A stretch of 64,000 nucleotides of DNA from Leishmania martiniquensis (Eukaryota; Euglenozoa; Kinetoplastea; Trypanosomatida; Trypanosomatidae): positions 543,501-607,500 of the forward strand of contig NC_090148.1 in the NCBI RefSeq assembly GCF_017916325.1, read 5' to 3'. Positions 62,432-64,000 of the stretch are shown here, piece after piece (the first letter of the stretch is position 1; the number at the start of each line of letters is the position of its first letter). Both the position numbers and the translations under genes were made by a program. The notes beneath the pieces were generated by a model, which worked only from the letters and a program-made list of their open reading frames with translations, did not search any database and was not told the DNA's origin.

Positions 62432-63125
62432 GGACTTTAACTCCTAATTAATTCTCCTGACTCCATGAACCTCAATCGACCTGCAAATTCGACCTGAACT
62501 TCAATTTTAACTTTAATTTGACTTTGGGACCTAAATTTTAATTTGATCTTAAGAACTCTGACTCTAACTTGGACTTTGCGAATTTTAATTTGACCTGATG
62601 CAAATTTTAAATTTAAATTTGACTTAATTTTAATTTAATCTTTAACTTGACTTGACCTGGACTTGATTCTGACCAATTTGACTTAATTTTAATTTGACTT
62701 AATTTTAATTTTAATTGACTTAATTTTGATCTTAAATTCCAATTTTAATTTTACCTTAACTTCTAATTCTTAATTTTAACTTGACTTAATTTTAATCTAA
62801 TTTTAATTTGACTTGACTTAATTTTAATTTTAATTTTAATTTCTAATTTAATTTTAATTTTAATTTTAATTTTAACTTAATTTTAATTCTGAATTCTAAT
62901 TTGAACTTGACCTAATTTGACCTTTAATTTCTAATTTAAATTTTAATCTTAATTCTAATTCTGACTCTAACTTTAATTTTAATTTAATTCTTGACTTAAT
63001 TTTAATTTTAAATTTTAATTTTAATTTGACTTGACTTTAACTTTAATTCTTAATCTTAACTTAACTTTAACTCTAACTTACCTAACCTTAATTTTAACTC
63101 TTAACTCTTAACTTTAATCTTAACC
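62432..63125. other. AT-rich degenerate telomere-like block
   Basis: About 700 bp of very low GC, made of irregular TTTTAA, TTGACTTAA, TTAATT and CTAA-type words with spacings of 5-7 bases. It lies between two CCCTAA arrays and grades into both. It has no resemblance to the GC-rich rest of the window and no coding potential. It could be decayed telomeric repeats or miscalled telomeric signal. Confidence 0.75.
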
Positions 63126-63772
63126 TTCTAACTTCAACTTAACTCCTAACCCTAACTCTAATCCCTAACTCCTAACCCTAACTCCTAACCCTAACCTAAC
63201 CCTAACCCTAACTCCTAACCCTAACCCTAACCCTAACTCCTAACCCTAACCCTAACCCTAACTCCTAACCCTAACCCTAACCCTAACTCCTAATCCTCTA
63301 ACCCTAACCCTAACCCTAACCCTAACCCTAACTCCTAACCCTAACCCTAACTCCTAACCCTAACCCTAACCCTAACCCTAACCCTAACCCTAACCTTAAC
63401 CCTAACTCTCAACTCCTAACTCCTAACCCTAACCCTAACTCCTAACCCTAACCCTAACCTCCTAACCCTAACTCCTAACTCCTAAACTCTAACCCTAACC
63501 CTAACCCTAACCCTAACCCTAACCCTAACTCCTAACCCTAACCCTAACCCTAACTCCTAACCCTAACCCTAACTCCTAACCCTAACCCTAACCCTAACCC
63601 TAACCCTAACCCTAACCCTAACCCTAACTCCTAACCCTAACCCTAACCCTAACCCTAACCCTAACCCTAACCCTAACCCTAACCCTAACCCTAACCCTAA
63701 CCCTAACCCTAACCCTAACCCTAACCCTAACCCTAACCCTAACCCTAACCCTAACCCTAACCCTAACCCTAA
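63126..63772. repeat. CCCTAA array with interspersed CTCCTAA variants
   Basis: Tandem telomere-type hexamers with frequent single CTCCTAA units every 12-24 bases in the left part, becoming pure CCCTAA from about 63630 to 63772. Confidence 0.9.
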
Positions 63773-64000
63773 CCCTTAACCCTTAACCCTTAACCCTTAA
63801 CCCTTAACCCTTAACCCTTAACCCTTAACCCTAACCCTTAACCCTTAACCCTTAACCCTTAACCCTTAACCCTTAACCCTTAACCCTTAACCCTTAACCC
63901 TTAACCCTTAACCCTTAACCCTTAACCCTTAACCCTTAACCCTTAACCCTTAACCCTTAACCCTTAACCCTTAACCCTTAACCCTTAACCCTTAACCCTT
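63773..64000. repeat. CCCTTAA heptamer array
   Basis: About 32 tandem copies of the 7-base unit CCCTTAA (TTAAGGG on the other strand), with a single CCCTAA hexamer near 63828. The array runs to the end of the window. The change from hexamer to heptamer is abrupt. Confidence 0.9.

Noticed and set aside
61903..62451. Plus-strand ORF ending in Leu-Thr and Pro-Asn repeats
   Set aside because: The tail is translated CCCTAA repeat and the rest is antisense to dynein.
63126..64000. Short regular repeats considered as a CRISPR array
   Set aside because: There are no unique spacers; units are 6-7 bases in tandem and telomere-type.

Overview
The window is nuclear DNA of a trypanosomatid, almost certainly Leishmania or a close relative (Leishmaniinae). 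It is GC-rich. All thirteen supported genes lie on the minus strand, have no introns and are separated by long, low-complexity UTR and intergenic tracts, as in a kinetoplastid polycistronic transcription unit. Several genes are preceded by a polypyrimidine tract and AG that fit spliced-leader trans-splicing. From memory, gene content and order match the right end of Leishmania chromosome 13 (L. major LmjF.13.1530 to LmjF.13.1650), with matching neighbours on T. brucei chromosome 11 (SAS-4, p166, POLID, outer-arm dynein beta). I could not check this against a database.

Layout in transcription order, right to left: C-terminal fifth of an axonemal dynein heavy chain (cut off by telomere-like repeats), MAP kinase MPK7, mitochondrial DNA polymerase POLID, squalene monooxygenase, a kinesin-13, the p166-like kinetoplast attachment protein, centriolar SAS-4/CPAP, ubiquitin E2 variant UEV1, an 8.7-kb stretch without a convincing gene, a PPP-family phosphatase, a Rag/Gtr1 GTPase, a 1177-residue orphan (probable beta-propeller plus coiled coil), a HAD-fold orphan, and the 5' part of the miltefosine-transporter P4-ATPase, which runs off the left edge.

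Two families of near-identical dispersed repeats sit in the intergenic DNA. Family A has three copies, one inverted. Family B has one roughly 550-bp copy and one 240-bp copy. Both look like retroposon-derived SIDER-type elements, but I did not verify that.

The right 1.6 kb is the most unusual part. The dynein reading frame runs directly into CCCTAA repeats, followed by about 700 bp of AT-rich, TTTTAA-rich degenerate sequence, then CCCTAA repeats mixed with CTCCTAA, then a nearly pure array of the heptamer CCCTTAA. On the plus strand a right-hand chromosome end should read TTAGGG, so this tract points the wrong way for a simple terminal telomere. A rearrangement, a fusion to another telomere, or a long-read assembly or base-calling artefact should be considered.

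Several genes act at one place in the cell: SAS-4 (basal body), p166 (link from basal body to mitochondrial DNA), POLID (kinetoplast DNA replication), and kinesin-13 and dynein (microtubules and flagellum). The rest serve lipid transport (P4-ATPase), sterol synthesis (squalene monooxygenase) and signalling (MPK7, Rag GTPase, phosphatase, UEV1).
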